DNA of 64,000 nt. Source: Butyricicoccus pullicaecorum. GTDB taxonomy: Bacteria > Bacillota > Clostridia > Oscillospirales > Butyricicoccaceae. The position numbers and the translations under genes were made by a program. This document shows positions 25,744 through 35,026 of the stretch, in pieces. Every line of letters starts with the position of its first letter. The first letter of the stretch is position 1. The notes below the pieces were generated by a model. That model saw only the letters and a list, made by a program, of their open reading frames with translations, was not told the origin of the DNA and searched no databases. The stretch covers positions 1 to 64,000 of the forward strand of contig JAGZIY010000012.1 of assembly GCA_018365995.1 (NCBI GenBank), written 5' to 3'.

Positions 25744-26118
25744 ATGATTCAAACGAAACAGCGTCAGCTGATTATAAGAGCCGTTCGCGAGAGCAATTGT
25801 CACCCCACTGCGGACGAAATCTTTCAGACGATTCGTTGTAAGCTGCCAAGCATTTCTCTGGCAACTGTATACCGCAATCTGAATCTTCTGGCAGAGCGTG
25901 GCGAAATCCGCAAGCTATCCATGCCCGGTATGCCAGATCGTTTTGACTGGAAGCTGGAGCCCCACGATCATCTCATGTGTGATTCCTGCAATCAGATATT
26001 TGATTTTTATTTATCTACTGACCTGAAAAGTCAAATTTCACAGGCTTGTGATGCACAAATAGACGGCTATGTGCTTGTCGCACATGGAATCTGTCCCCAT
26101 TGCCGCTCCTTAACCTAA
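25744..26118 (+). CDS. Fur family transcriptional regulator (PerR/Fur type)
   Basis: This 124-residue metal-dependent repressor has the N-terminal winged helix (residues 1-75, with HPTADEIFQTIRCKLPSISLATVYRNLNLLAERGEIRKL) and a C-terminal dimerisation domain. The structural zinc site is C-x2-C twice (CDSC and CPHC). The regulatory metal site includes HDHLMC. A promoter and GGAGA with 7-nt spacing support the ATG at 25744. The protein is shorter than most Fur members. PerR, Fur and Zur cannot be told apart by eye. No iron or peroxide gene is adjacent apart from cysE. Confidence 0.9.
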   Translation: MIQTKQRQLIIRAVRESNCHPTADEIFQTIRCKLPSISLATVYRNLNLLAERGEIRKLSMPGMPDRFDWKLEPHDHLMCDSCNQIFDFYLSTDLKSQISQACDAQIDGYVLVAHGICPHCRSLT

Positions 26119-26125
26119 AGAAAAG

Positions 26126-26158
26126 CGCCGCCCGAAAGGGCGGTATTTTTATTTTTCA
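26126..26158 (+). terminator. Terminator of the Fur-family gene
   Basis: GCCGCCC-GAAA-GGGCGG, a GNRA-looped stem, is followed by TATTTTTATTTTT. Confidence 0.9.
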
Positions 26159-26215
26159 ACAGAAAAAATACGCTGCTGTGTTCAAAGCTTTGACACGGCA
26201 GCTTTTCAGAACAGT

Positions 26216-26247
26216 AAAAAAAGTGAGGGCAATGCCTCACTTTTTTA
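26216..26247 (-). terminator. Terminator of the first chemoreceptor gene
   Basis: AAAAAAGTGAGG pairs with CCTCACTTTTTT around GCAATG, symmetric for both directions. The receptor gene ends 34 nt away. Confidence 0.85.
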
Positions 26248-26280
26248 TATACAATTATTATGATATGTTTGCAATTCCTG

Positions 26281-28272
26281 TTACTTGGTTCGGAATTTTC
26301 CGACCAAATGGTTCATAGTATGCGCCTGACCGGAAAGCTGCTCACTGGTTGCAGCGCTCTCCTCTGCTGTTGCCGAGTTCGACTGCACAACATGAGAAAT
26401 CTTTTCCACACCATCTGAAATGTATCCAATCTCAACTACCTGCTCTTCAGACAGTCGTACAATATCCTCAATAATCGCTGTTACCTGATTTGCAGTATCT
26501 ACGACTTCTTGCAGAGACTGCTCTGTCTCATGTGCAATTCGAGTTCCATCTGAAACAGCCAGCATGGAGGATTCAATCAGGGCTGTGGTATGGCTTGCAG
26601 CCTCCGCACTCTTAGACGCAAGATTTCGAACCTCGTCTGCCACGACTGCAAAGCCCTTTCCGGCAGTACCCGCTCTTGCCGCCTCAACTGCTGCATTAAG
26701 TGCCAGAATATTGGTTTGGAATGCAATATCCTCAATTGTCTTAATAATTTTTCCAATCTGTTCAGAAGAAGCATTGATACGAGACATTGCCTCTACCATT
26801 TGATGCATATGCTGGTTGCTTTCTCCAAGCTTTTCTGCAACCTCCATTGTAATTTTGCTTGCAGAAGTACATTCGGATGCATTATTTTGTGTTACAGAGG
26901 AAACCTGCTGGATACGGGTCACAAGCTGATCAACCTGCTCATTCTGTTCCACAGCACCACCAGCCAAAAGCTGCGCACCATGAGCAACCTGTGTCGAACC
27001 GGCTGCAACTTGATCGGCTGCCATACGGATCCCACCGATGGTTTCATTCATATTTTCTAATATGTTTTCAATGGAAATTCGAATTCGATCAAAGTCCCCT
27101 TGATAGGTACAGCGAGACTCCATGGTGAGGTTTCCATCAGCCATTCCATCTAATATAGTTGAAATTTCGCCAATGATTTCGCTCAGATATTGAACCGTTT
27201 CGTTGAATACGGTTCCCAGCTCACCAATTTCATCATTTGTTTTGACATCCACATGGATAGCCAAATCTCCTTCAATCATCTGACGTGCTGCCCGCACAAC
27301 CCCGTGAATGGGTTCCAGACTTTTCTTCAACATCCAAATGATAATACTGATACCGACAATCAAAGCCAATAAGAATATTGTTGAACTGATAACCGCCTGA
27401 CGGAAAAGCTCTCCAGAAATGATTCGACGTGGATATACCAAACCAATGATCCATCCGCTGTTTTCCTCCTTTACACCCAGAGAATACTTATTTTCTCCAT
27501 CAAAATCCTTATAGAGTTTTGGTGTTGTGGAAGCGGTAACCTCTGTCAGAATCTCCGGATTGTTGATATCAGATGCCAAGGTCATCTGATCTTTCTTGGG
27601 CTGATATTCGTCATTGATATGACTCAAAATATATTGCTCCTGATCCATCAGGAATATATATGAACCATCTTCAGTCGAATACTTATCAAAAATCGACATA
27701 ATGCTGTCGATGCGCAAATCGCGGGCTACAATACCAATCAACGTACCATTTTCCATAAGCGGCTTTGATATTGTAATGATCATTTGCCCAGTAGATATAT
27801 CAATATATGGCGTAGAAATAGTGATACCGCCCTTTGCAACTGCATCTTTATAATAACTCTGTGCAGTTGCATCATATCCTTCTGACGGGATAAAGCCATC
27901 GCCTGAAATCATTTTCTTTGTCGGACTGACAAAATAGTCTGTTATCACACCATAGTCCGTACCATGCTTAGTCGAGAGCTCTAACTGATGCATAATTGCG
28001 GTATCTGTACGTGCAGCAGAGGGAATTGCCAAGATTTGTTCTCCCAGCTGTTCCAGTTGATCCATACGTAATTGTATCCAATTATGTACTTGTGATTCAT
28101 AATATTCTACAATAGATGACATTTGGGCATTCATGTTTTCATGCATGACCTGTCTTGTCATCACAAAGTTTCCCATATAAATCAGGATAACTGAAACAAT
28201 AAATACAACACTGGTCAAGGTCGTCATTTTCTTCACTAACGATCCTCGACGTTTTGATATATTTTTCCGCAA
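26281..28272 (-). CDS. Methyl-accepting chemotaxis protein with dCache-like sensor
   Basis: This 663-residue receptor sends ligand information to CheA/CheW. Membrane segment 1 is [15 protein letters not shown] (about 22-40). An extracellular region of about 240 residues with [23 protein letters not shown] and [20 protein letters not shown] has the look of a dCache domain. Membrane segment 2 is [20 protein letters not shown] (about 290-310). A HAMP-type linker follows and the signalling domain contains the hairpin tip [39 protein letters not shown]. The ligand cannot be predicted. It forms a group with the receptor at 28545, in the same direction but with a terminator between them. Confidence 0.93.
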   Translation of the reverse strand: MRKNISKRRGSLVKKMTTLTSVVFIVSVILIYMGNFVMTRQVMHENMNAQMSSIVEYYESQVHNWIQLRMDQLEQLGEQILAIPSAARTDTAIMHQLELSTKHGTDYGVITDYFVSPTKKMISGDGFIPSEGYDATAQSYYKDAVAKGGITISTPYIDISTGQMIITISKPLMENGTLIGIVARDLRIDSIMSIFDKYSTEDGSYIFLMDQEQYILSHINDEYQPKKDQMTLASDINNPEILTEVTASTTPKLYKDFDGENKYSLGVKEENSGWIIGLVYPRRIISGELFRQAVISSTIFLLALIVGISIIIWMLKKSLEPIHGVVRAARQMIEGDLAIHVDVKTNDEIGELGTVFNETVQYLSEIIGEISTILDGMADGNLTMESRCTYQGDFDRIRISIENILENMNETIGGIRMAADQVAAGSTQVAHGAQLLAGGAVEQNEQVDQLVTRIQQVSSVTQNNASECTSASKITMEVAEKLGESNQHMHQMVEAMSRINASSEQIGKIIKTIEDIAFQTNILALNAAVEAARAGTAGKGFAVVADEVRNLASKSAEAASHTTALIESSMLAVSDGTRIAHETEQSLQEVVDTANQVTAIIEDIVRLSEEQVVEIGYISDGVEKISHVVQSNSATAEESAATSEQLSGQAHTMNHLVGKFRTK

Positions 28273-28482
28273 AGCAATTCCTCCTATTAAATGAATTTCG
28301 AAAAGGTAGTATATCCGTCCTTGACCGAAAACTTAATAATCTGTACAACGTCATACATTTACGTAATATTATATTTCAAACTTGCAGATTTTTCAACAAA
28401 ATCCTACAATATTTTTTTGACAATTTTATGATTCCAAGGTGATGCCTTTTTGTTTATTGCCTAAAAACTTATGATTAAAAGT

Positions 28483-28517
28483 AAATAACCGGAGACTGTA
28501 ACAGTTCCCGGTTATTT
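28483..28517 (-). terminator. Terminator of the second chemoreceptor gene
   Basis: AAATAACCGG pairs with CCGGTTATTT across an inner ACTGT/ACAGT stem. The T run on the minus side is TTTACTTTT. Confidence 0.7.
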
Positions 28518-28544
28518 CTTTAAAAAGCTCTATCTATTCACTTT

Positions 28545-30254
28545 TTATTCTGTTTCCTGCTCATCTTGCTTGTCTCTCGCACGCAAACGGAAAGAACTTG
28601 CCATTCTTTGCAGCTGAATAGACTGCGCGTGCAGTTCCTCTGCTGCCGCCGCACCTTCCTCCGCGGTTGCCGTGTTGCTCTGTACCACAGAAGAAATGCG
28701 GTCAATATTATTCGCAATTTCACTGAGCTGATAAGACAGTGCCTGATAAGAGTTCACAATTCCCTCCACAGAATGTACAACTGTTTCTGTATCAGCTGCT
28801 GCGCTTCCTAACAGTGCAGCAGTCGAATCTGCAATCCCGCGTCCATTTGCTACTGCTGCAACCGAGGACTCAATCAAGCTGGTCGTATTCTGTACGGCTT
28901 CTGATGTGATTGCCGCCAAAGAACGCACCTCATCTGCAACAACGGCAAATCCCCTGCCTGCAGCCCCGGCTCTTGCTGCCTCCACAGCAGCGTTTAATGC
29001 CAAAATATTGGTCTGGAATGCAATATCTTCGATATTTTTAATAATCTTGCGAATCTGCTCAGACTTATCTGAGATATCACTCATTGCTTCGAGCATTCTG
29101 CCCATTTCCTGATTGCTGCTCAAAATCTCTTTGCTGATTTCTCCCAGATTGCTGCAAATATTTACAGCCTGCTCAAAGCCATCAGAAGCCTCTACCGATA
29201 GCTTGATTACGGAATTTGACAAATCATCTACGGTATCCGCCTGCTCGGTTGCCCCCTGCGCCAATACCTGTGCACCATTAGAAACCTGATCTGCACCGAT
29301 AGAAACCTGTGTTGAAGAATCGCCTAAACGATAGAATATCAAATTCATAGAATCCAGAATAGCATTAAGTGCAACCATAATGGGCGCAAAATCCCCCTGG
29401 TATTCCATTGTGGTATGCAAATCCATGTTGCCCTGCGCCATGCCAACCAAAATGCGCGAGATATCGTCAATATAGCTTTTGAGTTCACTCTTGGTATAGT
29501 GGATATCACCAATGAGCATGCCAATTTCCGAGGAATCCTCCTCCAAATTAAACTCCGAGGAAAGGTTTCCCGCTGCAATCGCACGCATTTCATTCTGGAT
29601 AGACTGAATTGGGCGAATGACCTTTCGATATACGGCTATGTAGTTGATAAGCTGCATGACAACAATAATCACAATCATCAAATAGACGAAGCCATTGAGC
29701 ACCTGACGCACCTGCTCCATGTGTGCAATGTTGTCTGCCAAACGTATATCCAACTCATCTAAAAATTTTGTCTGTAATGTGCGAAGTCGTGCAAGGGATT
29801 CCTCATACTCACGACCATAGACATACAGCATAGCCATATCTGTTCTATGTGCCCCAGCCAGCTGCATAGCTGCCTTTTCTAGCGGAACAAGCATATTGGA
29901 TATATTCGCCATATCATTGATCGTTTTTTGTTCTGATTCCGTAATGCCGATTTGTTTTAATCCCTCAAGACCTCTATCTCGATTGCGGTCTGTCTCTAGT
30001 TCCTTCATGTACGCATCATAGTATTCCTGCTTTGACGTGGCAGCATATCCGCGCGCTGCATCTGTCAAATTGGACGAACCCTCAACGTACATTTCCGCAT
30101 ATTGAGTGAGCTGATGACGCTCCTCATTGACCTGTGCGATTTTCCCTACATAACGTGCATTTACAAAAAACATCAGCGCAATGCCCGCCAAAAGTACAAT
30201 CGAACCGACATTTAGAATACGAACCAATGTCGATTGCTTCATTGCCTTTTTCAT
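28545..30254 (-). CDS. Methyl-accepting chemotaxis protein, helical sensor type
   Basis: This 569-residue receptor has membrane segments at about 11-31 ([20 protein letters not shown]) and 190-212 ([22 protein letters not shown]). Between them lies a mostly helical extracellular part of about 155 residues, as in four-helix-bundle or HBM sensors; its ligand is unknown. HAMP begins at [11 protein letters not shown]. The signalling domain has [39 protein letters not shown]. This domain is very similar to that of the receptor at 51707, including the unusual [10 protein letters not shown] and [15 protein letters not shown] stretches, so the two are likely paralogs with exchanged sensors. A ribosome site GGAGG is present. 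Confidence 0.93.
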   Translation of the reverse strand: MKKAMKQSTLVRILNVGSIVLLAGIALMFFVNARYVGKIAQVNEERHQLTQYAEMYVEGSSNLTDAARGYAATSKQEYYDAYMKELETDRNRDRGLEGLKQIGITESEQKTINDMANISNMLVPLEKAAMQLAGAHRTDMAMLYVYGREYEESLARLRTLQTKFLDELDIRLADNIAHMEQVRQVLNGFVYLMIVIIVVMQLINYIAVYRKVIRPIQSIQNEMRAIAAGNLSSEFNLEEDSSEIGMLIGDIHYTKSELKSYIDDISRILVGMAQGNMDLHTTMEYQGDFAPIMVALNAILDSMNLIFYRLGDSSTQVSIGADQVSNGAQVLAQGATEQADTVDDLSNSVIKLSVEASDGFEQAVNICSNLGEISKEILSSNQEMGRMLEAMSDISDKSEQIRKIIKNIEDIAFQTNILALNAAVEAARAGAAGRGFAVVADEVRSLAAITSEAVQNTTSLIESSVAAVANGRGIADSTAALLGSAAADTETVVHSVEGIVNSYQALSYQLSEIANNIDRISSVVQSNTATAEEGAAAAEELHAQSIQLQRMASSFRLRARDKQDEQETE

Positions 30255-30433
30255 GTTTGTCCTCCATCTCCTATTTCTCTTACCCTACATCTATATTTAT
30301 CAACTACTCTTTATTATACAAAATAAACAAACATGAAACAAGCATTTCGTCTCATTATTTTCTTTATTATCCAATTTTTCCAAAATAGAAATACGATTTT
30401 TGATAGAGGTGCACAGTACAGCACTGCATGATT

Positions 30434-30889
30434 TTACATGGAATGGGATTCTTTTTTGCCAATCTTATGCGGTCTGCCGCCATCATAAAGTTCTTGACGA
30501 ATAGCAGAAAACATATTTTCTGCCATAGACAGATACTGCCTGCATGCACGCTCATCAATCATGATCGGCAAATCTGTGGGGTAACGTGTTTCAATGTAAA
30601 GGTTATTAAGCGCAGCACTTTCATCCAGCCACTCCGTGAACATTTCATCACAGGCAACCGCCTGTCGGCACAAATACGTTAAATTATGCCCGTCAAAATG
30701 CCGTCCTGTCTTAAACAGGAGATATCCCTTGAGTGCCTTTTCGATCGCCTGCTGGCAATGAAACGCAATATTACATTCATCTCCATTCCAAGTGATCAAA
30801 ATACGTGCAGTCTGTAAATCCAACAGCGCTTTGTCCAGCCACTTATAATAATAGAGGCTGTCTCTGCCACCTTTACGCCCTCTGCTCAT
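30434..30889 (-). CDS. HEPN domain protein, partner of an MNT-fold protein
   Basis: HEPN proteins are small all-helical folds, many of them RNases or toxins paired with MNT nucleotidyltransferases. This 151-residue protein has the family core CQQAIEKALKGYLLFKTGRHFDGHNLTYL (about 45-75) and the conserved IETRYPTDL near residue 100. The common RNase motif R-x4-6-H is not clearly present after RYP, so nuclease activity is uncertain. The start MSRGRKGGRDSLYYY overlaps the MNT gene by 17 nt, with AAAGGA at 8 nt, so the pair is coupled. It is the last gene of an operon with GHL10 and thioesterase. The role may be toxin-antitoxin or nucleotide sensing. Confidence 0.85.
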   Translation of the reverse strand: MSRGRKGGRDSLYYYKWLDKALLDLQTARILITWNGDECNIAFHCQQAIEKALKGYLLFKTGRHFDGHNLTYLCRQAVACDEMFTEWLDESAALNNLYIETRYPTDLPIMIDERACRQYLSMAENMFSAIRQELYDGGRPHKIGKKESHSM

Positions 30890-31181
30890 ATAATATCCGT
30901 CCTTTCCGTGCAATCCATGCTGCATAGCTGGTTGCATCCGTAAGCAGTTCCTGCCACTCCTCTACGGTATACAATGTCAGGTTGATTGGGACATCTGCCG
31001 GAATGGATAAATACAATTTGTGCTGCAAATTATGCTTGTCAGTTCCATCAGGAACCACGATGCACAAACTTGCTGCCTTGAGCTTATCCGTTGCAAGGGT
31101 ACGCTTCTCACCATACAAAATAATTTGCTTCGGTGTACAGCTCTCCTCAATGATTTTGACAACCTCATTTGGGAATTCCAT
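30873..31181 (-). CDS. Degenerate MNT-type nucleotidyltransferase
   Basis: This 102-residue protein looks like the small nucleotidyltransferase usually paired with HEPN proteins. The expected pattern is GSRARG...SDIDL. Here it reads YGEKRTLATDKLKAASLCIVV (residues 23-43), so the Ser after Gly is Glu25 and the metal-binding Asp pair is replaced by Ser38 and Cys40 positions. The fold is kept but catalysis is probably lost. The start MEFPNEVVK is set by AGGAGG 7 nt upstream. It overlaps the HEPN gene by 17 nt and lies 23 nt after the thioesterase gene. It may act only as a binding partner. Confidence 0.65.
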   Translation of the reverse strand: MEFPNEVVKIIEESCTPKQIILYGEKRTLATDKLKAASLCIVVPDGTDKHNLQHKLYLSIPADVPINLTLYTVEEWQELLTDATSYAAWIARKGRILYEQRA

Positions 31182-31204
31182 AACGATACCTCCTTTCCAA
31201 AAAA

Positions 31205-31927
31205 TTATCTGTCTGATGAAAGTCTGCCAAATGTACCAGCCGCCTGAAATCTTACACAGTCGTCTGATACTCCACACACCGAAAAGGTTTCCTGTGCGCG
31301 CGCTGCACAAAGCTCCAGCCGTGCATTTGGCGGGGTTTCAGCGGTATAGTTTATCTGTATCGAACGCACAAAATCGGTTTCTCCAAGATCCAATGTGTCC
31401 GAAACCAGTTCTGCAATCCTTACATTATTCAAGTGATGATTGATATCCAAATCCGAATATGTCACGTGATGCGCGTGATGGAAGGGCAGAGATTCACAAT
31501 CCAGCTTGCCCGGCATCGGCATGGTATCTGGCTCTGCACAAACATAGTTTGCCGCCGCTGGAACGGTTGCCGGACGAAGGATCCGATGAGTCTGTGGGTC
31601 TAGAATCACCCAAGAAGAAATCGCACGTCCAACAGGCTCTCCATGTACCGCAAACGCAAAAGCACGCAGCCAGCTAGCCCCCTTGATACCGGCACACCAT
31701 GTCGATACCTGCACGATATCATAGGGCACAAGTGGGTGCTCAAACTCCGCATGGATCCGCGAAAGCACCCAAATTGCAGACAGCGCACCGCTGTCCAGAT
31801 GCGCCATATGTGCATGTACCGTTGCAGCGTCCTGCATAAAATCAAAATACGCAGCTGGACGTGCTACCCCGCGCCAATCAATATGGCTGTATGTCAGCTC
31901 ATAGGATTTGACAAACACCGCTTCCAT
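31205..31927 (-). CDS. Acyl-ACP thioesterase
   Basis: Acyl-ACP thioesterases of the FatA type release fatty acids from acyl carrier protein. The 240-residue protein shows two hot-dog folds. The N-terminal half has KSYELTYSHIDWRGVARPAAYFDFMQDAATVHA, and the C-terminal half has the active-site region YSDLDINHHLNNVRIAELVSDTL near 165. The Asp, Asn and His pattern of the family (D-I-N-x-H-x-N-N) is present. Length is normal for the bacterial type. It lies 12 nt behind the GHL10 gene and 23 nt before the MNT gene, so it belongs to that operon. The chain length of the product cannot be predicted. Confidence 0.92.
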   Translation of the reverse strand: MEAVFVKSYELTYSHIDWRGVARPAAYFDFMQDAATVHAHMAHLDSGALSAIWVLSRIHAEFEHPLVPYDIVQVSTWCAGIKGASWLRAFAFAVHGEPVGRAISSWVILDPQTHRILRPATVPAAANYVCAEPDTMPMPGKLDCESLPFHHAHHVTYSDLDINHHLNNVRIAELVSDTLDLGETDFVRSIQINYTAETPPNARLELCAARAQETFSVCGVSDDCVRFQAAGTFGRLSSDR

Positions 31928-31939
31928 TTTATACCGCCT

Positions 31940-33217
31940 TTACTGAATCATAGATAGCAGAAACTGTCCCAAAATCTGTGAGAAACTTTGAGGCTCCAGA
32001 CTGCCTGTTTCCTGCTGCAATTGTGTATCCGCTGCATACCATGCAGTCAAACGATTCGCCAGACCGGAAACCGCAGGAATAGAACCATATCTGAAAAAGA
32101 CACAGCCACTTACATTTTGTTTATCCTTTAAGTAATCCATGCTGGCAAATAATGGGTCTGTGGTTTTCCATACGCCTACCGGATCATCTGCACAGCGATA
32201 TGCACCCATTCCAATATAAAGCTTTACATCTTCTCCCTTGACTGCCTGATCCCACCAATCCGCCAAGGTTGCAAAGTCTGCCAATTTATGTCCAATTTCC
32301 CAGTAAATCTGTGGAATGATATAGTCTACCAGACCATTTTCGATCCAGTACAAGCTGTCAGCATAATTACTCGCATAATGCTCACTGCCGTTTGTGTTGG
32401 AACCGCGTGGGTCGGTAGAACGATTTGCCCAAATACCCGATGGGCTGATCCCAAACTGGATTTCTTTATTGACCTGATGCAGCTCTGTATCCAGCCGACG
32501 CACCAGCTGATTGACATTATCTCGGCGCCAGTCTGCAATATCAGAAAACCCCTTTCCATAGGCTTCATAGGTTTTGCTATCCGGAAAATCCTTTCCCGGA
32601 TAAAAATAGTCATCCATGTGCAGTCCATCAATATCATAATTTTTTGCAATTTCTACTGCACCCTGTACAACCAAATCGCGTACCTCCGGCAAGCCCGGGT
32701 CAAAATAGTAGTTGCCATCTGTATATTGAACAGTCCATTCCGGATTCTTCTTTGCCGGATGTGTGCTCACGAGGCTGTCCCATTCCGCCTGCTTACCTTT
32801 GGTAATTCGGTAAGGGTTGATCCACGCATGCAGTTCCAGACCGCGCTTATGCGCTGCCTCGACCCAATACGCAAGCGGATCAAAACCATTTGCCGGCTGC
32901 GTTCCCTGCTTTCCGGTTAAATACTTGCTCCAAGGAAAAATCTCTGACGGATAAAGTGCATCTGAGGACGGGCGCACCTGTAAAAACACAGCATTCAATC
33001 CCCACTTCACGCAATTATCCAAAATCTCATCTGCCTGTGCCTTCAGGATATCCGGATCGGTTGTCGGCTTCTTTGGGTAATCTAAATTATACACCGAGGA
33101 TACCCAGACACCGCGCATCTCCTCAGAAGCCTTGGGTGTCTGTGCTGCCATAGCAGTCAGTGAAAAACAGACTGCACAGACCAATATCAATGCAATCGCG
33201 CGAAAAACTCGTTTCAT
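31940..33217 (-). CDS. Secreted GHL10-type glycoside hydrolase (YngK/DUF187 family)
   Basis: This 425-residue protein has a signal peptide (MKRVFRAIALILVCAVCFSLTAMAA, cleavage near residue 25). The rest is the family domain often annotated GHL10/DUF187 (YngK-like): MRGVWVSSVYNLDYPKKP near 34, LNAVFLQVRPSSDALYPSEIFPWS near 75, ELHAWINPYRI near 125, YDIDGLHMDDYFYPG near 195 and FGISPSGIW near 255. The Asp pair in DGLHMDDYFYP is the likely catalytic area. The substrate is unproven; peptidoglycan or other glycans have been proposed for relatives. The C-terminal 30 residues are unlike any repeat I know. AAAGGAGG precedes the ATG. It heads the operon with thioesterase and MNT/HEPN genes. Confidence 0.9.
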   Translation of the reverse strand: MKRVFRAIALILVCAVCFSLTAMAAQTPKASEEMRGVWVSSVYNLDYPKKPTTDPDILKAQADEILDNCVKWGLNAVFLQVRPSSDALYPSEIFPWSKYLTGKQGTQPANGFDPLAYWVEAAHKRGLELHAWINPYRITKGKQAEWDSLVSTHPAKKNPEWTVQYTDGNYYFDPGLPEVRDLVVQGAVEIAKNYDIDGLHMDDYFYPGKDFPDSKTYEAYGKGFSDIADWRRDNVNQLVRRLDTELHQVNKEIQFGISPSGIWANRSTDPRGSNTNGSEHYASNYADSLYWIENGLVDYIIPQIYWEIGHKLADFATLADWWDQAVKGEDVKLYIGMGAYRCADDPVGVWKTTDPLFASMDYLKDKQNVSGCVFFRYGSIPAVSGLANRLTAWYAADTQLQQETGSLEPQSFSQILGQFLLSMIQ

Positions 33218-33280
33218 AAATCCTCCTTTGATGCTAAAAATCCCAGAACCATTCTTTCATGAATCAGAATTCCAGAATTT

Positions 33281-33302
33281 GGTGTGTAAAATCCCACACA
33301 CC
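33281..33302. promoter_or_regulatory. Inverted repeat between the divergent GHL10 and pdxK genes
   Basis: GGTGTGT-8 nt-ACACACC is a perfect 7-bp inverted repeat 64 bp upstream of the GHL10 start and 53 bp before the pdxK -35 element. It may be an operator. No regulator lies close by. Confidence 0.35.
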
Positions 33303-33354
33303 GTTCTCTTTTCTTATTATCGTATCATTGTTCCCGTTCTTTGGCAAGAGGGGC

Positions 33355-33383
33355 TTGACGTGGCTTATAAAAAATCGTATGCT
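33355..33383 (+). promoter_or_regulatory. Promoter of the pdxK-like gene
   Basis: TTGACG (33355-33360) and TATGCT (33378-33383) are 17 nt apart. Its position excludes the longer reading frame starting at 33132. Confidence 0.75.
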
Positions 33384-33419
33384 GAGAGCAGGACAATTCA
33401 TGAGAAGGGATACAAAACC

Positions 33420-34256
33420 ATGGAGCAAAAAAAAGCATTGGTACTTCAGGATCTCTCCTGTACAGGACGTGCCGGACTGACACAGGCCATGTGCGCGCTG
33501 TCTGCAATGGGGCACCAGTGTGTTCCTCTGCCTACGGCGGTATATTCTGGTCATGCTGGCATCACTGGCTTTGCAGCTGAAGATCTCACCCAATGGCTGC
33601 AACGTGCACTTGCACATTACGCAGCTCTTGACCTCCAGTTCGATGCCATACAAAGCGGATTTCTCAATACACCGGAACAGGTTGCGTGCGTATTGCTTGC
33701 TTGTGCACGAAAAAAAACAGACGGTATTTTTCTGGTAGACCCTGTGATGGGAGATAACGGAAAATTATATAAAATATGTACCTCTGCGCTTGTGCAGGAA
33801 ATTCAGCGGCTGTGTGAGGCGGCGGATTTTATCACGCCCAACGTAACCGAAGCTGCTGTACTTCTGGGCTATACCCCTGATACACTTCCAGACAATCTGG
33901 AGGATGCAAAAGACTGGGTACACCGTTTATGCCGCCGCTACGCGACACGCACTGTGCTGACCGGTCTCGGCGGTACAGACACCATCTGCACCCTTTGTGG
34001 ACAGGAGGGGCAAGTCACAACCATAGAAACGCCCCGTATCGGCGCATACTATCCCGGAACCGGAGATTTATTCGCAGCCGTTCTTTTAGGCGGGCTGCTG
34101 AAAGGAAATTCCATGGAGCACGCGGCACAAGCTGCTGCTGATTTCGTCTGTGCATGTATATCAGAAACCTGCGCACAGCGAACCGATCCCAAATGGGGTG
34201 TCCTGCTAGAACCACAACTTTGGAGGTTAACAACCCATGACAAACGATTTGACTGA
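33420..34256 (+). CDS. Pyridoxal/pyridoxamine kinase (ribokinase fold)
   Basis: The protein (278 residues) phosphorylates vitamin B6 vitamers or a related hydroxymethyl-pyrimidine-like substrate. It begins MEQKKALVLQDLSCTGRAGLTQAMCALSAMGHQCVPLPTAVYSGHAGITGF, as in PdxK2-like kinases. It has GIFLVDPVMGDNGKLYKI near 100, DFITPNVTEAAVLLGY near 138 and the anion-hole and ATP region IGAYYPGTGDLFAAVLLGGLL near 215. In PdxY-like enzymes the GTGD Asp is the catalytic base. The ATG at 33420 is chosen because AAGGG lies before it and the promoter is at 33355. It overlaps the next gene by 20 nt. Confidence 0.88.
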   Translation: MEQKKALVLQDLSCTGRAGLTQAMCALSAMGHQCVPLPTAVYSGHAGITGFAAEDLTQWLQRALAHYAALDLQFDAIQSGFLNTPEQVACVLLACARKKTDGIFLVDPVMGDNGKLYKICTSALVQEIQRLCEAADFITPNVTEAAVLLGYTPDTLPDNLEDAKDWVHRLCRRYATRTVLTGLGGTDTICTLCGQEGQVTTIETPRIGAYYPGTGDLFAAVLLGGLLKGNSMEHAAQAAADFVCACISETCAQRTDPKWGVLLEPQLWRLTTHDKRFD

Positions 34257-34695
34257 AATTGTCACATATTATAAGCAAAACGGTGCACCAAGCGATCAAA
34301 GTGCTCTGCTTGCCTGTCTGCGGGAAGCGCAGGAGGTCTGCGGCGGTATGCTCGACGCACAAGTTCAGCAGGAAATTGCTTCGCTGCTCGGTGTAAAACC
34401 CAATTACCTGCAAGCCATTGCAAAACGCATTTCTGACCTCAAGCTATCCGGTGCTGCACATACGCTGACCGTATGCACAGGTGCCAATTGCTCGCGTCGC
34501 GGCGTAGAGCTCCGACGCTATTTAGAGGATGAACTTGGCGTCCAAAATGGCAAGCCATTCTTAAATGGTCGGTGGATATATCGGACAGCCGGCTGTCAGC
34601 GAGCTTGCCGTACCTCTCCCAATGTTCGTATTGATGGTCAGCTTGTGACTGGTATGACGCTGGAAACGCTCAAAAAGCGGCTATCTGAATCCTAA
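34237..34695 (+). CDS. NuoE-like [2Fe-2S] thioredoxin-fold protein
   Basis: The 152-residue protein resembles the NuoE/HydA-associated subunit that carries a 2Fe-2S cluster. The N-terminal helical part (1-70: CLREAQEVCGGMLDAQVQQEIASLLGVKPNYLQAIAKR) and the cluster cysteines CTGANC (about 83-88) and CQRAC (about 120-124) are intact. NuoE normally sits beside NuoF; here no flavin or hydrogenase partner is present and the gene overlaps pdxK by 20 nt. It may work with a distant hydrogenase or oxidoreductase. A terminator follows at once. Confidence 0.88.
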   Translation: MTNDLTEIVTYYKQNGAPSDQSALLACLREAQEVCGGMLDAQVQQEIASLLGVKPNYLQAIAKRISDLKLSGAAHTLTVCTGANCSRRGVELRRYLEDELGVQNGKPFLNGRWIYRTAGCQRACRTSPNVRIDGQLVTGMTLETLKKRLSES

Positions 34696-34702
34696 TCCTG
34701 TC

Positions 34703-34733
34703 AAAGCTCCAGTTGTTATGGCTGGAGCTTTTT
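34703..34733 (+). terminator. Terminator of the pdxK-NuoE-like unit
   Basis: AAAGCTCCAG pairs with CTGGAGCTTT around a 9-nt loop, followed by TTTTATC. Confidence 0.85.
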
Positions 34734-34758
34734 ATCTTACAATTTTTTATATTTTTCA

Positions 34759-34787
34759 TTGACATTCTATGTAATAGCTGATATAAT
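34759..34787 (+). promoter_or_regulatory. Full-consensus promoter of tRNA-Gly copy 2
   Basis: TTGACA (34759-34764) and TATAAT (34782-34787) are 17 nt apart. Confidence 0.92.
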
Positions 34788-34814
34788 AAATATCGTTCCA
34801 AACAGATAAGATAT

Positions 34815-34890
34815 GCGGATGTAGCTCATCTGGTAGAGCGCCACCTTGCCAAGGTGGAGGTAGCGAGTTCGAGCCTCGTCATCCGCTCCA
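34815..34890 (+). tRNA. tRNA-Gly (anticodon GCC), copy 2
   Basis: It is the same 76-nt sequence as the tRNA at 7965-8040, with encoded CCA. It has its own promoter and terminator and stands alone on the plus strand, convergent with the seven-gene-long minus-strand array. Confidence 0.97.
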
Positions 34891-34896
34891 AGAAAT

Positions 34897-34926
34897 AAAA
34901 AACACACTTATTAAAGTGTGTTTTTT
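34897..34926 (+). terminator. Terminator of tRNA-Gly copy 2
   Basis: AAAACACACTT pairs with AAGTGTGTTTT around ATTA, followed by a T run. Confidence 0.9.
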
Positions 34927-34995
34927 ATTTTTATCCTATCTTTTTAGGTTAATCTCTCTATTCTGATTATCTATTTGTTTCTTCCATAATCAAAA

Positions 34996-35025
34996 TAAAA
35001 AAGACCCCTATTGGGGTCTTTTTTA
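34996..35025 (-). terminator. Terminator of the minus-strand tRNA array
   Basis: AAAAAAGACCCC pairs with GGGGTCTTTTTT around TATT. It lies 1 nt beyond the CCA of tRNA-Val. Confidence 0.9.
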
Positions 35026-35026
35026 T

